DNA from: Rhizobium grahamii
GTDB taxonomy: Bacteria; Pseudomonadota; Alphaproteobacteria; Rhizobiales; Rhizobiaceae
Length of the DNA stretch: 64,000 bases
Reading direction: 5' to 3'
NCBI RefSeq assembly: GCF_009498215.1
Contig: NZ_CP043498.1
Coordinates: 2,634,501-2,698,500, forward strand
Part shown: in pieces, positions 1 through 9,491 of the stretch
How positions within the stretch are numbered: the first letter of the stretch is position 1
Layout of the letters: each line of letters starts with the position of its first letter
The notes under the pieces: generated by a model
Seen by the model: only the letters and a program-made list of their open reading frames with translations
Told to the model about the DNA's origin: nothing
Database searches by the model: none
Position numbers and translations under genes: made by a program

Positions 1-262
1 GGTCGAGCGTCTGGGCAGCGTCTGCACGGATCGAGGTGCTATCGGTGTCGAAGAAGATGCGGTCGCCGACGTTGACAGTGAAGTCCTGGGCAGAGCCAGG
101 CGTTGCGGCACCGGCGCCAAGGCCGAGATCGCCGGCGCTGTTGGCCATGTTCTTCTTGTTGGCGCAACCTGCCAGGGCAAGACCGGCAACGAGCGCGATC
201 ATGACGGGGTTACGGGCGAAATTCTGCATGCGGCTCATTGCCGGGGTGTGAATTCGGCTCAT
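1..262 (-). CDS. pal: Peptidoglycan-associated lipoprotein Pal (3' part beyond the window)
   Basis: Outer-membrane lipoprotein of the Tol-Pal complex; its OmpA-like domain binds peptidoglycan. The first 87 codons are present. They encode a short hydrophobic signal ending in a lipobox L-A-G-C with the lipidated Cys at residue 33, a small Gly/Ala linker, and the start of the OmpA-like domain (VGDRIFFDTDSTSIRADA, about residues 66-83). The ATG at 262 is preceded by AAGGAG with a 7-nt spacer, so it is preferred over the in-frame ATG at 238. It follows tolB on the same strand after a 156-bp gap, as in other Tol-Pal operons. The gene runs off the left edge, so the C-terminal domain cannot be checked. 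Confidence 0.93.
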   Translation of the reverse strand, partial: MSRIHTPAMSRMQNFARNPVMIALVAGLALAGCANKKNMANSAGDLGLGAGAATPGSAQDFTVNVGDRIFFDTDSTSIRADAAQTLD

Positions 263-338
263 GGCCGGTCTCCTTGCGACTTGATTAAGGTTGCCGGACT
301 GTAACCGTTCTCGGTTAATCGGCTTTCAAGAATCATGG

Positions 339-353
339 TTAACGAATGGTTGA
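339..353. promoter_or_regulatory. Near-match CtrA box upstream of pal
   Basis: The 156-bp tolB-pal gap contains TTAA-CGAATGG-TTGA, one base off the alphaproteobacterial CtrA consensus TTAA-N7-TTAA, about 80 nt upstream of the pal start. It could allow pal to be transcribed separately from tolB. A single near-match is weak evidence. Confidence 0.25.
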
Positions 354-418
354 TTTGTCCCTCTGTCGCCCAAATCGAGGATTTTTGCGGCGACAAGAAG
401 GCACATCCACAGTCTTTC

Positions 419-1729
419 CTACTCCAGAAGCGGCGACCAGGCCGGGTCGGAAGCGTATGCCGGGGTCTTGATCATCTGTTCGTTGTAACCGGTCAGATCG
501 ATCGAATAGAGCTGCGGACCGCCTGCTCCCGCCGCCTGGCGGAAGAACATGATCACACGGCCGTTCGGTGCCCAGGTCGGGCCTTCATTGTGGAAGCCGG
601 TGGTCAGGATGCGCTCGCCCGAACCATCCGGCTTCATCACGCCGATCGAGAACTTGCCGCCCGACTGTTTGGTGAAGGCGATCAGATCGCCACGCGGCGA
701 CCAGACCGGCGTGGAATAGTTGCCGTCGCCAAAGGAAATACGCGTCTGGCCGGAACCGTCGGCATTCATGACGTAGATCTGCTGGTGGCCGCCACGGTCG
801 CTTTCGAAGACGATCCGGCCGCCGTCAGGCGAATAGGAAGGAGACGTATCGATCGCAGCCGTCGAGGTCAGGCGCGTCGTGGTGCGCGAACGCAGGTCCA
901 TCGTGTAGATGTTGGCATTGCCTTCCTGCTGAAGGCTCATGACGACCTTCTGGCCATCCGGCGAGAAGCGCGGCGAGAAGGTCATGCCGGGGAAGTTGCC
1001 GACAACTTCGCGCTGTCCCGTTTCCAGCTGCAGCAGGTAAACGCGCGGCTGCTGGTTGGCGAATGACATGTAGGTGACTTCCTGCCGGTTCGGCGAGAAG
1101 CGCGGCGTCAGAACCAGGTCGCTGCCGTTGGTCAGCATGCGAACGTTGAAGCCGTCCTGGTCCATGATGGCCAGCTGGCGCTTGCGCTCCTGCTTCGTCC
1201 CGGATTCGGACACGAAGACGACGCGCGTATCGAAATAGCCTTCTTCGCCGGTGATCTGCTTGTAGATCGCATCGGCGATGATGTGCGCCACGCGGCGCCA
1301 GTTTTCAGGCTGCGTGTAGAACTGCTGGCCGGTCATCTGCGTGCCGGCAAAGGTGTCCCACAGGCGGAATTCTGCGCGCAGACGGCCATCGGCTTCCTGC
1401 GTCACGCGACCCGTTACGAGTGCCTGGGCATTGATGACCTTCCAGTCTTCGAAGCGCGGCGCGGCATCCGGATTGGAGATCTTCTCGATGAAGGCGTTCT
1501 TGTTGATCGGCGCGAAGAGACCGGAGCGCTGAAGGTCGGCTGCCACCACCTGCGACACCTGCGCGCCCATGTCGCCCTGCAGAAAGTCAGTGATCGCGAT
1601 CGGCAACGGCTCGACGTTACCCTTGTTGATGTTGATTTCGACAAGCGCATTCGCTGGCGTCGCGACAACGGCCGTCGCGACCATGCCGACGGCAACCATC
1701 AGGGCGCGGAAAAGAGAACACTTGGTCAT
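419..1729 (-). CDS. tolB: Tol-Pal system beta-propeller protein TolB
   Basis: Periplasmic TolB links the inner-membrane TolQRA motor to Pal. Read from ATG 1729 the protein is 436 aa, close to E. coli TolB. A Sec signal peptide (about residues 1-29, cleavage after PANA) is followed by the N-terminal domain and repeated beta-propeller blades with recurring SPDG/SPxG and VYxxDxDG-like motifs (for example [15 protein letters not shown]). An upstream in-frame ATG at 1750 would add seven residues, but the signal peptide and a GAAAGG-like ribosome site favour 1729. It sits directly after tolA (tolA stop at 1752), within the tolQRAB-pal operon. Confidence 0.96.
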   Translation of the reverse strand: MTKCSLFRALMVAVGMVATAVVATPANALVEININKGNVEPLPIAITDFLQGDMGAQVSQVVAADLQRSGLFAPINKNAFIEKISNPDAAPRFEDWKVINAQALVTGRVTQEADGRLRAEFRLWDTFAGTQMTGQQFYTQPENWRRVAHIIADAIYKQITGEEGYFDTRVVFVSESGTKQERKRQLAIMDQDGFNVRMLTNGSDLVLTPRFSPNRQEVTYMSFANQQPRVYLLQLETGQREVVGNFPGMTFSPRFSPDGQKVVMSLQQEGNANIYTMDLRSRTTTRLTSTAAIDTSPSYSPDGGRIVFESDRGGHQQIYVMNADGSGQTRISFGDGNYSTPVWSPRGDLIAFTKQSGGKFSIGVMKPDGSGERILTTGFHNEGPTWAPNGRVIMFFRQAAGAGGPQLYSIDLTGYNEQMIKTPAYASDPAWSPLLE

Positions 1730-1751
1730 AGAGCACAAGCCTTTCAGCATT

Positions 1752-2891
1752 TTAAAGGGCTAGATCGCTGGGATCGAAATTGACGATGACTTCGCCCCAG
1801 GCGTCGTATTTGTCTTTCGGAAGGTTCGTGAACGGCGACGACTTCATGACGGCGCGCTTGGCACCGCTCGCCAACGCCATCCGCGTTGCCTCGTTGGTGC
1901 CGCCGATGGCTTCAACTTCGGGCGAGCCGATGATGTTGCCATCCGGGTCAAGCTTCATATGGACCTTGATGCGAACGTCGCTCGCACCTTCCATGCCTGG
2001 AATAACCGACCAGTTGCCGGCAATCGCGCTACGCAACGCGTCCATCTCGCTCATCGACAGCTTGGAGCCACCGGTCGCCTTCTTGGCGCCGAGCGAAGCA
2101 ACCTCGGTTGACCTCTTGGCGCCGCCATTCGACGGATCCTGCTTGTTCAGCAACGCCGCGATATCGTCGGCGTTGAAGTCGCTGTCCTTCGCGGACGAGG
2201 CCTTGGCCTTTTCCTGCTTCTTGTCGGCCAGCTTCTTGTCCGTCGGCTTGTCGTCGGATTTTGCCTTATCGTCGGTCTTCTTCTCAGGCGGCTTTTCGGC
2301 CGGCTTCTGTTCCGGCGGCTTCGGCGGCGTCGGCTTCACGACCGGGGTCGGCACCTTGTCAGGCAGGGCTTCGGCATCCGGCTTCGGAGGCTCGGCCTGT
2401 TCCTGCGGCTTCTCCTCGGGCTTTTCAGGCGTCGGGGTGGGCGGCGCGATATCCGGCTTCGGCGGCGTAATGGACGCGACCTGTTTCGGCTCGACGTCCG
2501 TCTCTTCCTTCATGATGTCCTTCACCTCGTTCGGGACAGGATCATTTTGAGGAAGAGGCTTTTCGGATGCCTTCGGAGACGCCTGGCTGACATTGTTGTT
2601 CGGCTTGGCGTTCGGGATCGGCGGGGTCTTGATGTCGACCTTGTTGTCGCCCATGTTCTCGGCGTTCGGGACATCGGCAGGCTTGGTCGTCGGCTTCGGC
2701 GCCGGCTTTTCGCTCGGCTTGGCCGTCTTGTCGCCCTGCTGCATCTGCGTCATTTCTTCGACGGGCACGAGGTCGACGGGCATCGCCTCGAAATCCTCGA
2801 CCTTGAACTGCTCCGGGGAGCCGATCGAAATCAGCGCCCAGGCGAGCAGTGCACAGTGCAGAGCAGCAGATGAGACGATACTGGCCTTCAT
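1752..2891 (-). CDS. tolA: Cell envelope integrity protein TolA
   Basis: Inner-membrane bridging protein of the Tol-Pal complex, 379 aa. One N-terminal membrane helix (about residues 7-25) is followed by a long low-complexity Pro/Lys/Glu/Ala-rich region (about 50-240, many PKP, EKP and KPAEK repeats) that would span the periplasm. A C-terminal TonB/TolA-like domain (about 270-379, containing [19 protein letters not shown]) follows. The repeat composition differs from the long alpha-helical domain of E. coli TolA but is typical of alphaproteobacterial versions. It lies between tolR (8-bp gap) and tolB. Confidence 0.93.
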   Translation of the reverse strand: MKASIVSSAALHCALLAWALISIGSPEQFKVEDFEAMPVDLVPVEEMTQMQQGDKTAKPSEKPAPKPTTKPADVPNAENMGDNKVDIKTPPIPNAKPNNNVSQASPKASEKPLPQNDPVPNEVKDIMKEETDVEPKQVASITPPKPDIAPPTPTPEKPEEKPQEQAEPPKPDAEALPDKVPTPVVKPTPPKPPEQKPAEKPPEKKTDDKAKSDDKPTDKKLADKKQEKAKASSAKDSDFNADDIAALLNKQDPSNGGAKRSTEVASLGAKKATGGSKLSMSEMDALRSAIAGNWSVIPGMEGASDVRIKVHMKLDPDGNIIGSPEVEAIGGTNEATRMALASGAKRAVMKSSPFTNLPKDKYDAWGEVIVNFDPSDLAL

Positions 2892-2899
2892 AGCGTTTA

Positions 2900-3361
2900 C
2901 TACGGGCCCTTCTTCTCTTGGGTGACGAGGCCGATGTTCTTGTAGCCGGCACCCTGGATGCGGGCCATGACATCGGCGATCACGCCATAGGGCGCGGTCG
3001 CATCGCCGCGAACGAAGATGCGCTCATTGTAGCCGGTCGTTGCGATTGCCTCGAGCTTCGCGGCAATTTCCTCGGCCGGGATCGGCGTTTCCTGCAGGAA
3101 CACCTGGCCGTCGTTCTTGACCGAGATCGTGATCGGCTGCGTTTCGGAATTCAGCGCCTTGGCCTGCGTTTCCGGCAGGTCGACCGGCACGCCGACCGTC
3201 ATCATCGGTGCAGCGACCATAAAGATGATCAAAAGCACCAGCATGACGTCGACCAGCGGCGTCACGTTGATTTCGGAGATGGCACCGCCTCTGTGGCCGC
3301 CGCGACGACGACCACCGCGGCCACCGCCGCCTCCGCCACCGCTTGGAGCACCCATACCCAT
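2900..3361 (-). CDS. tolR: TolR, ExbD/TolR proton-channel subunit
   Basis: Inner-membrane partner of TolQ that uses the proton-motive force to energise TolA. The 153-aa protein starts with a Gly/Arg-rich cytoplasmic tail (residues 2-26). A single membrane helix beginning INVTPLVDVMLVLLIIFMV carries the conserved channel aspartate (D38 here), and a periplasmic domain follows. The start at 3361 has GGAG eight bases upstream; the nearby in-frame ATG at 3355 is possible. It lies 23 bp after tolQ in the operon. The run of seven glycines is an oddity of the tail. Confidence 0.95.
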   Translation of the reverse strand: MGMGAPSGGGGGGGRGGRRRGGHRGGAISEINVTPLVDVMLVLLIIFMVAAPMMTVGVPVDLPETQAKALNSETQPITISVKNDGQVFLQETPIPAEEIAAKLEAIATTGYNERIFVRGDATAPYGVIADVMARIQGAGYKNIGLVTQEKKGP

Positions 3362-3384
3362 ATCGTTAACTCCGTTCCCGTCGA

Positions 3385-4104
3385 TTACTGCGCGGCCTGA
3401 CGCGGCTGCAGCTTCTCGTCGATTTGTCGCGAAAGGATGGCGGAGAATTCGTCCGCGAAGCCTTCCATGCGGCCCGAGAGCTTGCCGGCATCGGCGGAGA
3501 ACTTGTTGTAGGCAATAACCGCCGGGATAGCGGCAACGAGGCCGATCGCAGTCGCCAGAAGCGCTTCAGCGATACCCGGTGCGACGACCGCAAGGTTGGT
3601 CGACTTCGAGCCGGCGATTGCCTGGAACGAGGTCATGATACCGACGACCGTACCAAACAGACCGATGAACGGACCGGCCGAACCGATCGTCGCCAGCGAG
3701 CCGAGACGGGCGGAGAGATATTCGGATTCACGAGCGAGCGTGACGTCCATGGCGCGATCGATACGCATCTGCAGGCCGATCGGCGAGCGCGCACCGCGTT
3801 CGAACGACTTCTTCCACTCGCGCATGGCGGCGACGAAGATCGATGCGAGGCCGGTGTTGTTGCGCTCCGACAGCGTGCGGTAAAGTTCTTCCAGCGACTG
3901 GCCGGACCAGAACACCTGCTCGAACTTGTCGAACTGGCGCCGCGCGCGACCGTAGGCCAGATATTTGTCGATGACGATCGCCCAGGTCCAGACCGAGGCT
4001 GCGATGAGCCCGAGCATGACCAGCTTGACGACGAGACCTGCCTGCATAAACAGCGACCAGAGGCTGACGTCGGCCGTTGCTGCTGCCAATCCTACTTGTT
4101 CCAT
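3385..4104 (-). CDS. tolQ: TolQ, MotA/TolQ/ExbB proton-channel subunit
   Basis: Integral membrane proton-channel protein that works with TolR. From ATG 4104 (start MEQVGLAAATADVSLW) it is 239 aa, with three membrane helices: about residues 20-40, and a pair near 145-165 and 180-200. The conserved MotA/ExbB segment LGSLATIGSAGPFIGLFGTV is present. An in-frame upstream start at 4155 adds a charged 17-residue tail not expected in the family. It is the first gene of the tolQ-R-A-B-pal run. In many proteobacteria ybgC precedes it directly; here a chemoreceptor gene intervenes. Confidence 0.95.
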   Translation of the reverse strand: MEQVGLAAATADVSLWSLFMQAGLVVKLVMLGLIAASVWTWAIVIDKYLAYGRARRQFDKFEQVFWSGQSLEELYRTLSERNNTGLASIFVAAMREWKKSFERGARSPIGLQMRIDRAMDVTLARESEYLSARLGSLATIGSAGPFIGLFGTVVGIMTSFQAIAGSKSTNLAVVAPGIAEALLATAIGLVAAIPAVIAYNKFSADAGKLSGRMEGFADEFSAILSRQIDEKLQPRQAAQ

Positions 4105-4491
4105 TGATCCAAAATCCCCGAATCCAAACGCCCGGCGCTTGACCGGGCGGCACAAAGTGATCTCGCAAGAAGTGTCTGGCGGCCGCCGCCCAAAGCCCTG
4201 GTCAAGCTTCCAAGCTCTTATCCGTCTTCCTTGCCGTCAAATTTGGTCAAAGGAAGGCGTGCACCGCACAAACTCTGACTTTCCGAGTAAGACACTATTA
4301 TGGTTAATAGTTCGTTAGCGCCGGACTATGACAGCGGATTATCGGCGAAGATTTGTCCCTTGGATTACTTGGCCAGTTCTATTTTAGACGGCCGAAACAG
4401 CGCTCATCTTGCAACGCGCGAATTCCTTCACACAAAAGTCAAGATTTTACAAGCGCTGTCTTCCTCATTACCGCCATGCGTCATTCGCAGA
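4105..4491. other. Intergenic region upstream of tolQ
   Basis: 387 bp without a credible gene between the chemoreceptor stop and tolQ. It presumably holds the tolQ promoter and possibly the chemoreceptor terminator, although I see no clear stem plus T-run. A CtrA-like sequence, TTAA-TAGTTCG-TTAG at 4304-4318, is one base from the consensus. Plus-strand reading frames here extend antisense across the chemoreceptor gene and are treated as shadows. Confidence 0.5.
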
Positions 4492-6696
4492 TCAGAACTC
4501 GTCCCAACCGTCCTGGTAAGCAGCGCCGTTTGCCACGCGCTTCATCTGCGAAGCGGCTGGACGAGCCCGCGCCGGAGATGGCGCGGCCATGACCGCGGCG
4601 ACGTTGCGCAGCGCGCTGGACTGCTCCGCCCCGAGCACCTTGAACTGCGAGATCAGCTCCCGCAACCTGCTGGCTTCCTTGGCCAGGGTCGCGCTTGCGG
4701 CATTGGTCTCCTCGACCATCGCGGCATTCTGCTGCGTCACTTGGTCCATCTGATTGACTGCCGTGTTGACCTCGGCGAGGCCGATCGACTGCTCCCGGGA
4801 AGCGGTTGCGATCGCGTCCATGTGCTGGTTGATCGAAGCTACGTACTCGCCGATCTGATGGAGGGCATCGCCCGTTTCGCGCACCAGCTTGACGCCGCTC
4901 TGCACCTCGTCGCTGGAGTTGCGGATGAGATCCTTGATCTCCTTGGCGGCAAGCGCCGAGCGTTGTGCAAGCTCGCGGACTTCCTGCGCGACGACGGCAA
5001 AACCCTTGCCTGCTTCGCCTGCACGGGCCGCTTCGACGCCGGCATTGAGCGCAAGAAGGTTGGTCTGGAAAGCGATCTCGTCGATGACGCCGATGATATT
5101 GGAAATCTGCAGCGAGGACTGTTCGATCCGCTGCATGGCATCGATCGCGTTACCGACGATCTTGCCGGAATGAACCGCGCTGCCATTCGCACGCTCGGCG
5201 ACCGAACGCGCTTCATCGGCGCGCCGCGACGAGTTCGAGACGTTCGCGGTAATCTCGTCGAGGGCCGCGGCGGTCTCCTCGAGCGACGCCGCCTGCTGTT
5301 CCGTACGCCTCGAGAGATCGTCGGCACTCTGGCTGATCTCGCTGCTGCCACCATCAATAGAATGGGCGGCACCGGTGACTTCAGCCAATGTCTGGCCGAG
5401 CTGCTGAACGGCCTGATTGAGATCGTGGCGCAACTGTTCGAAGTCGGGCGCAAAGGGGTCGTCCAACCGGAACGAAAGGTCGCCTGCGGCAAGACGCCGC
5501 AAACCGTCCGCAAGACCTGATGTCGCCTGGCGAAGACGCAGCTGGGCGGAAGCTTCTGCTTCCTCCTGCATCCTGACGCGCTCGGCTTCCGCATGCGCGC
5601 GGGCTGCTGTCGCTTCCTCTTCCAGGCGTCGGTTTGCGATCGCTGCCTGCTTGAACACATCAAGGGCCGTCGCCATCTGACCGATCTCATCGCGGCGGCC
5701 AAGGCCGGGCACGGTAATTCCCGTATTGCCGCCGGCGAGCGTGCGCATGGCGTCGGTCACAGAGACGATCGGGCGCGCAATCGAGCGCCCGATCAGGAAT
5801 ACGGCGGAGATCAGAATGATAACTGTGGCGGCAAGGGCCGCTGCAACGAATGCCATCGCGCGGCTGGCAGCCGCGTCGTTGGCCTTCTGCGTCGCGGCTT
5901 TCGCGGAGGCATAATCCTGCTTCAAGGCGTCGATCATCGGCTCGACGACGGCATAGCTTTCCGATGTAGCCTTACGGGCGTCGGCCTCTTCGAGCGCAAC
6001 GGCGGCGTATTTCTGGAACGCGGCGCCGTAGACGATCAGTGCCTTCATGATCGGGTCGCGGACCTCGGACGCCTTCAGATCGCGTCCGGCAAGCGCCGTG
6101 AAGCTTTTGATCTCCTCGGCATGCTGGGCGACATACTTCGCATCGCGGCGGATGATGAAATCCTTTTCATGCCGACGCAGCATCAGCATGCTGACCATCA
6201 GATCGCTGTCCTTGACGGAACCAAGCTGATCCTCGATCGAATGCACGGCCTCGCGCATTGCGCCTTCGAGACCCTTTGAGGGATCGAGGCCGAGCGTTGC
6301 GTTCTTCTCTGCCAGCGTAGCGAAGTTGGCGGCGTAGGCGTCGTATTGCTTTCCGATCGCATCGAGCTCATCGAGCATCTGCGCGTCCACGTCGGCGCGC
6401 AGCTCGCCAAGGATCTGCCGCGCATCCGTCGTGGATTGCTCGAAGCTCTTGACCGAAGCCTCGTCCTTGCGAAGGAGGAAATCCTTCTCGTGCCGACGGT
6501 TCTGCAGGATGGTCATTGCAAGCTTCGAGACCTCGGACTCGGCAGTCGCAAGACGGTCGGCAGCGGCCCGATAGCCGGCCTCGACATTCCGCTGAAACAG
6601 GAAGATGGCCGAGATCGCGCCGATACCGACGAGTGCGACGACAGCGAGCATAAGTACCCGCTGACCGATTTTGAGATTGGACAGGAAGCCAGACAT
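4492..6696 (-). CDS. Methyl-accepting chemotaxis protein with HBM-like sensor and C-terminal tether motif
   Basis: Membrane chemoreceptor of 734 aa. TM1 is about residues 12-34. A mainly helical periplasmic sensor of about 245 residues contains two copies of RRHEKDF (residues 67-73 and 174-180), a pattern seen in helical bimodular (HBM) sensor domains that bind organic acids. TM2 is about 283-306, with HAMP segments near 306-360 and 385-430. The signalling hairpin tip ([20 protein letters not shown]) follows. The protein ends in DGWDEF, resembling the C-terminal pentapeptide that tethers CheR/CheB to some receptors. It lies between ybgC and tolQ, an unusual place. The ligand is unknown. Confidence 0.92.
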   Translation of the reverse strand: MSGFLSNLKIGQRVLMLAVVALVGIGAISAIFLFQRNVEAGYRAAADRLATAESEVSKLAMTILQNRRHEKDFLLRKDEASVKSFEQSTTDARQILGELRADVDAQMLDELDAIGKQYDAYAANFATLAEKNATLGLDPSKGLEGAMREAVHSIEDQLGSVKDSDLMVSMLMLRRHEKDFIIRRDAKYVAQHAEEIKSFTALAGRDLKASEVRDPIMKALIVYGAAFQKYAAVALEEADARKATSESYAVVEPMIDALKQDYASAKAATQKANDAAASRAMAFVAAALAATVIILISAVFLIGRSIARPIVSVTDAMRTLAGGNTGITVPGLGRRDEIGQMATALDVFKQAAIANRRLEEEATAARAHAEAERVRMQEEAEASAQLRLRQATSGLADGLRRLAAGDLSFRLDDPFAPDFEQLRHDLNQAVQQLGQTLAEVTGAAHSIDGGSSEISQSADDLSRRTEQQAASLEETAAALDEITANVSNSSRRADEARSVAERANGSAVHSGKIVGNAIDAMQRIEQSSLQISNIIGVIDEIAFQTNLLALNAGVEAARAGEAGKGFAVVAQEVRELAQRSALAAKEIKDLIRNSSDEVQSGVKLVRETGDALHQIGEYVASINQHMDAIATASREQSIGLAEVNTAVNQMDQVTQQNAAMVEETNAASATLAKEASRLRELISQFKVLGAEQSSALRNVAAVMAAPSPARARPAASQMKRVANGAAYQDGWDEF

Positions 6697-6880
6697 TTCA
6701 GACCTTCGCGCAAGGAAACTTTAGCTGGGTCTGAATGAGTTCAATTAAATATAATTTAAAATTCGATCTATGATTTTGTGTGTGATGTTATGAAAATTTC
6801 GCAGTTCTTCAACATTTTAAACCAGCGCGCGAACGCGCACCGGACCAGTCTCTTTTCTGGCGAAAATAACGCGCAAGCAA
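6697..6880. other. AT-rich intergenic region between ybgC and chemoreceptor
   Basis: 184 bp with a strongly AT-rich stretch around 6735-6830, in contrast to the high-GC surroundings. It probably holds the chemoreceptor promoter. No gene and no clear terminator for ybgC are visible. Confidence 0.4.
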
Positions 6881-7327
6881 TCACACCTCGATCAGCATCT
6901 GCTTGGCCAAACTATCAGGCAATCGCCGCGGACGCCCCTTTGCATTGATGACCGCAATGATGACCTTTGCCGCAATCAGCACCACCTCGTCCCTGCGGAT
7001 CTCCTGGCTCAGCACCATCTTGGCGCCGCCGGCCTTCTCCGTTCGCGTCAGAACCGTCAGGATGTCATCCATCCGTGCGGGCTGCTTGAAGTCGATCTCC
7101 ATGCGATGAACGACGAAAACCAGTCCCTCCTCGTCGGCGTTGATCAGTTCCCGCTGCTCGACGCCGAGGCAACGCAGGTAGTCCGTGCGGCCGCGCTCGA
7201 GGAAATGGAGGTAGCGGGCGTGATAGACGAGGCCGGAGAAATCCGTGTCTTCATAGTACACGCGCTGCAGAAGCCGGTGGCCTTCTTCCGCGAGTTCGCC
7301 CGAAATGGAAAAGCCCTTGTCAGCCAT
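6881..7327 (-). CDS. ybgC: YbgC-family acyl-CoA thioesterase (tol-pal associated)
   Basis: Hot-dog-fold thioesterase, 148 aa from ATG 7327. The signature RVYYEDTDFSGLVYHARY near residues 22-39 contains the catalytic aspartate (D29, aligning with D18 of E. coli YbgC). Two ATGs in tandem (7330 and 7327) follow GGAG; the second has better spacing. An upstream in-frame ATG at 7429 would add 34 residues with no domain support. YbgC is classically the first gene of the tol-pal operon and linked to phospholipid metabolism. Here it is separated from tolQ by a chemoreceptor gene, and upstream it is divergent to sqdB instead of following ruvB. Confidence 0.93.
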   Translation of the reverse strand: MADKGFSISGELAEEGHRLLQRVYYEDTDFSGLVYHARYLHFLERGRTDYLRCLGVEQRELINADEEGLVFVVHRMEIDFKQPARMDDILTVLTRTEKAGGAKMVLSQEIRRDEVVLIAAKVIIAVINAKGRPRRLPDSLAKQMLIEV

Positions 7328-7446
7328 CATTCTCTCCAGATTCTTAGGCCCTCTTTGACCCAAGAGTTTCCGGCTTGCAAGCATTGAACAATTGTCACGC
7401 TTCCTAAGTAATTCTCGATAAGGGCGCACAGACAGGAGACGACGCG

Positions 7447-8667
7447 ATGAAGATTGCAGTGATGGGCGGAGACGGATTTATCGGCTGGCCAACATCATTG
7501 CATCTCTCGGACCTGGGCCATGACGTCCATATACTCGACAACCTTTCCCGGCGATGGATCGATACGGAACTGGGCGTCCAGTCGCTGACGCCGATGGATT
7601 CGATCCAGGAGCGCACCCGCATATGGCACGCCGAAACCGGCCGGCGCATCCACTTCAACCTGATCGATCTCGCCAAGGACTACGAGCTCTTGAAGAAGTG
7701 GCTTGCCGACAACCGTCCGGATGCCATCATTCATTTCGCCGAGCAGCGCGCCGCGCCCTATTCGATGAAGAGCGACCGCCACAAGAACTACACGGTCAAC
7801 AACAACGTAAACGGCACGCATAATCTCCTGAATGCGCTTGTCGAGCTTCAGCTTGACGCGCATCTGATCCATCTCGGCACCATGGGCGTCTATGGCTACT
7901 CCACGGTCGGAGCTGCTATCCCCGAAGGCTATCTTCCGGTCGGGGTCGAGATCGCGAACGGCGAGACCGTCAGCCAGGAGATCCTCTACCCCTCCAATCC
8001 GGGCTCGATCTATCACATGACGAAGTGCCTGGATCAGCTGCTGTTCCAGTTCTATGCCAAGAATGACGGTCTGAGGATAACGGATCTGCACCAGGGGATC
8101 GTCTGGGGCACCCACACGAAACAGACGCGCCGCCATCCGCAACTCGTCAATCGCTTCGACTACGATGGCGATTACGGAACAGTGCTGAACCGCTTCCTCA
8201 TCCAGGCGGCCATCGGATATCCGCTGACCGTGCACGGCACCGGCGGGCAGACCCGCGCCTTCATCCACATTCAGGATTCCGTGCGCTGCATCGAGCTCGC
8301 GCTGAACAACCCGCCGGCGCGCGGTGCACGGGTCGAGATCTTCAACCAGATGACGGAGACACATCGGGTCCGCGATCTGGCGGAGATGATCGCCCGGATG
8401 AGCGGCGCCGAGATCGCCTGGCTGCCAAACCCGCGCAAGGAAGCCCCCGAGAATGAGCTCATCGTCAAGAACGACAAGTTCCGCAACCTCGGCCTTGATC
8501 CAATCACCTTGCAGGCCGGGCTTCTGAGCGAGATTGTCGACGTCGCGAAGAAGTTCGCCTACCGCGTTGACCGATCCCGCGTTCCCGCCGTTTCAGCCTG
8601 GACAAAAGACATCGCCGCGACGATCGACCATGATCCGGAAGGCAAGAGGCTGAAGTCCGTTTCATGA
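7447..8667 (+). CDS. sqdB: UDP-sulfoquinovose synthase SqdB
   Basis: Makes UDP-sulfoquinovose from UDP-glucose and sulfite, the head-group donor for sulfoquinovosyl diacylglycerol. The 406-aa protein is an extended SDR. It has an N-terminal Rossmann motif (G7-G8-D-G10-F-I-G13) and the SqdB-typical R-R-W-I-D segment near residue 36. A T-M-G-V-Y-G substrate loop and the catalytic Y-x-x-x-K pair in SIYHMTK are also present. ATG 7447 has AGGAG seven bases upstream. Its last four bases overlap the next gene (ATGA), so sqdB-sqdD are translationally coupled. Order sqdB-sqdD-sqdC matches the sulfolipid cluster known in Sinorhizobium. Confidence 0.95.
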   Translation: MKIAVMGGDGFIGWPTSLHLSDLGHDVHILDNLSRRWIDTELGVQSLTPMDSIQERTRIWHAETGRRIHFNLIDLAKDYELLKKWLADNRPDAIIHFAEQRAAPYSMKSDRHKNYTVNNNVNGTHNLLNALVELQLDAHLIHLGTMGVYGYSTVGAAIPEGYLPVGVEIANGETVSQEILYPSNPGSIYHMTKCLDQLLFQFYAKNDGLRITDLHQGIVWGTHTKQTRRHPQLVNRFDYDGDYGTVLNRFLIQAAIGYPLTVHGTGGQTRAFIHIQDSVRCIELALNNPPARGARVEIFNQMTETHRVRDLAEMIARMSGAEIAWLPNPRKEAPENELIVKNDKFRNLGLDPITLQAGLLSEIVDVAKKFAYRVDRSRVPAVSAWTKDIAATIDHDPEGKRLKSVS

Positions 8668-9491
8668 GTGACCTCTCGTCGCCCTACGCCTACGTCACGC
8701 TCGTCACCAACAACGACTACGCCATGGGCGCCAAGGCACTCATCACATCGCTGCGTCGGACCGAGACCGCCGCCGACCTGGTCGTCCTTCATACTGACGG
8801 CGCAGACCAACCAGCCCTTGCACCGCTGACGCAACTCGGCTGCCGGCTTGTGGCTGTCGATCACCTGCCGCTATCCGCCGAGTTCAACGAGCGGCATGCC
8901 CGCTCCAGTCTCCACGCTGCCGCCCCCTTCACCAAGGGGCGCAAGCCGGATTTCCATTCGCCGCTCGACAATTTCTGCAAGCTGCGGCTCTGGCAGCTGA
9001 CCGAATACCAACGATGCGTTTTCATCGATGCAGACGCGATCGTGCTGCGGAATATCGACAGGCTCTTCCGCTATCCGGAGTTCTCCGCTGCCCCCAACGT
9101 CTACGAATCGCTGGCGGATTTTCATCGTTTGAACTCGGGCGTCTTCGTCGCTGAACCGTCGACGGAGACGTTTCGACGAATGCTCGAGCATCTGGATCAG
9201 CCCGGCCTGTTCTGGAAGCGTACAGATCAAACATTCCTGCAGGATTTTTTCCAGGATTGGCACGGGCTGCCTGTCTACTTCAACATGCTGCAATACGTAT
9301 GGTTCACCATGCCCCGGCTTTGGGACTGGCAGAGCATTTCCGTCCTGCACTACCAGTACGAGAAGCCGTGGGAGACGAATCATCCGAAGGCCGATAAACT
9401 GCGGCCGCTGATCGACCTGTGGCATGCTTTTTATGCCGGCGATGATGTGCCGGATCTATCGACCATGGCAAACCCTGAAGAGGCAGCATGA
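8664..9491 (+). CDS. sqdD: SqdD-like glycosyltransferase (GT8/glycogenin-like)
   Basis: Probable sulfoquinovosyl transferase acting on diacylglycerol, inferred from the operon and resemblance to rhizobial SqdD. The 275-aa protein starts with a GT-A fold N-terminus (YAYVTLVTNNDYAMGAKAL). A D-x-D metal/nucleotide-sugar motif lies in FIDADAIVLRNIDRLF, and the GT8-like F-N-S-G-V segment appears here as RLNSGVFV. The start overlaps the sqdB stop by four bases and the stop overlaps the sqdC ATG (9488), so all three genes are coupled. Confidence 0.88.
   Translation: MSDLSSPYAYVTLVTNNDYAMGAKALITSLRRTETAADLVVLHTDGADQPALAPLTQLGCRLVAVDHLPLSAEFNERHARSSLHAAAPFTKGRKPDFHSPLDNFCKLRLWQLTEYQRCVFIDADAIVLRNIDRLFRYPEFSAAPNVYESLADFHRLNSGVFVAEPSTETFRRMLEHLDQPGLFWKRTDQTFLQDFFQDWHGLPVYFNMLQYVWFTMPRLWDWQSISVLHYQYEKPWETNHPKADKLRPLIDLWHAFYAGDDVPDLSTMANPEEAA

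Noticed and set aside
1780..2550. 256-codon plus-strand frame opposite tolA
   Set aside because: Antisense of the Pro/Lys/Glu repeats of tolA, giving a Phe/Gly/Ser-rich artefact.
4300..5520. 406-codon plus-strand frame
   Set aside because: Begins in the tolQ upstream region and continues antisense to the chemoreceptor gene; no ribosome site or domain.
6735..6830. AT-rich patch as a genomic-island boundary
   Set aside because: No att-like repeats, integrase or tRNA nearby; it is more simply a promoter region.
9424..9487. Upstream extension of sqdC to an ATG at 9424
   Set aside because: It overlaps the sqdD 3' end in another frame and encodes no conserved residues; the native start is ATG 9488 with a frameshift after it.
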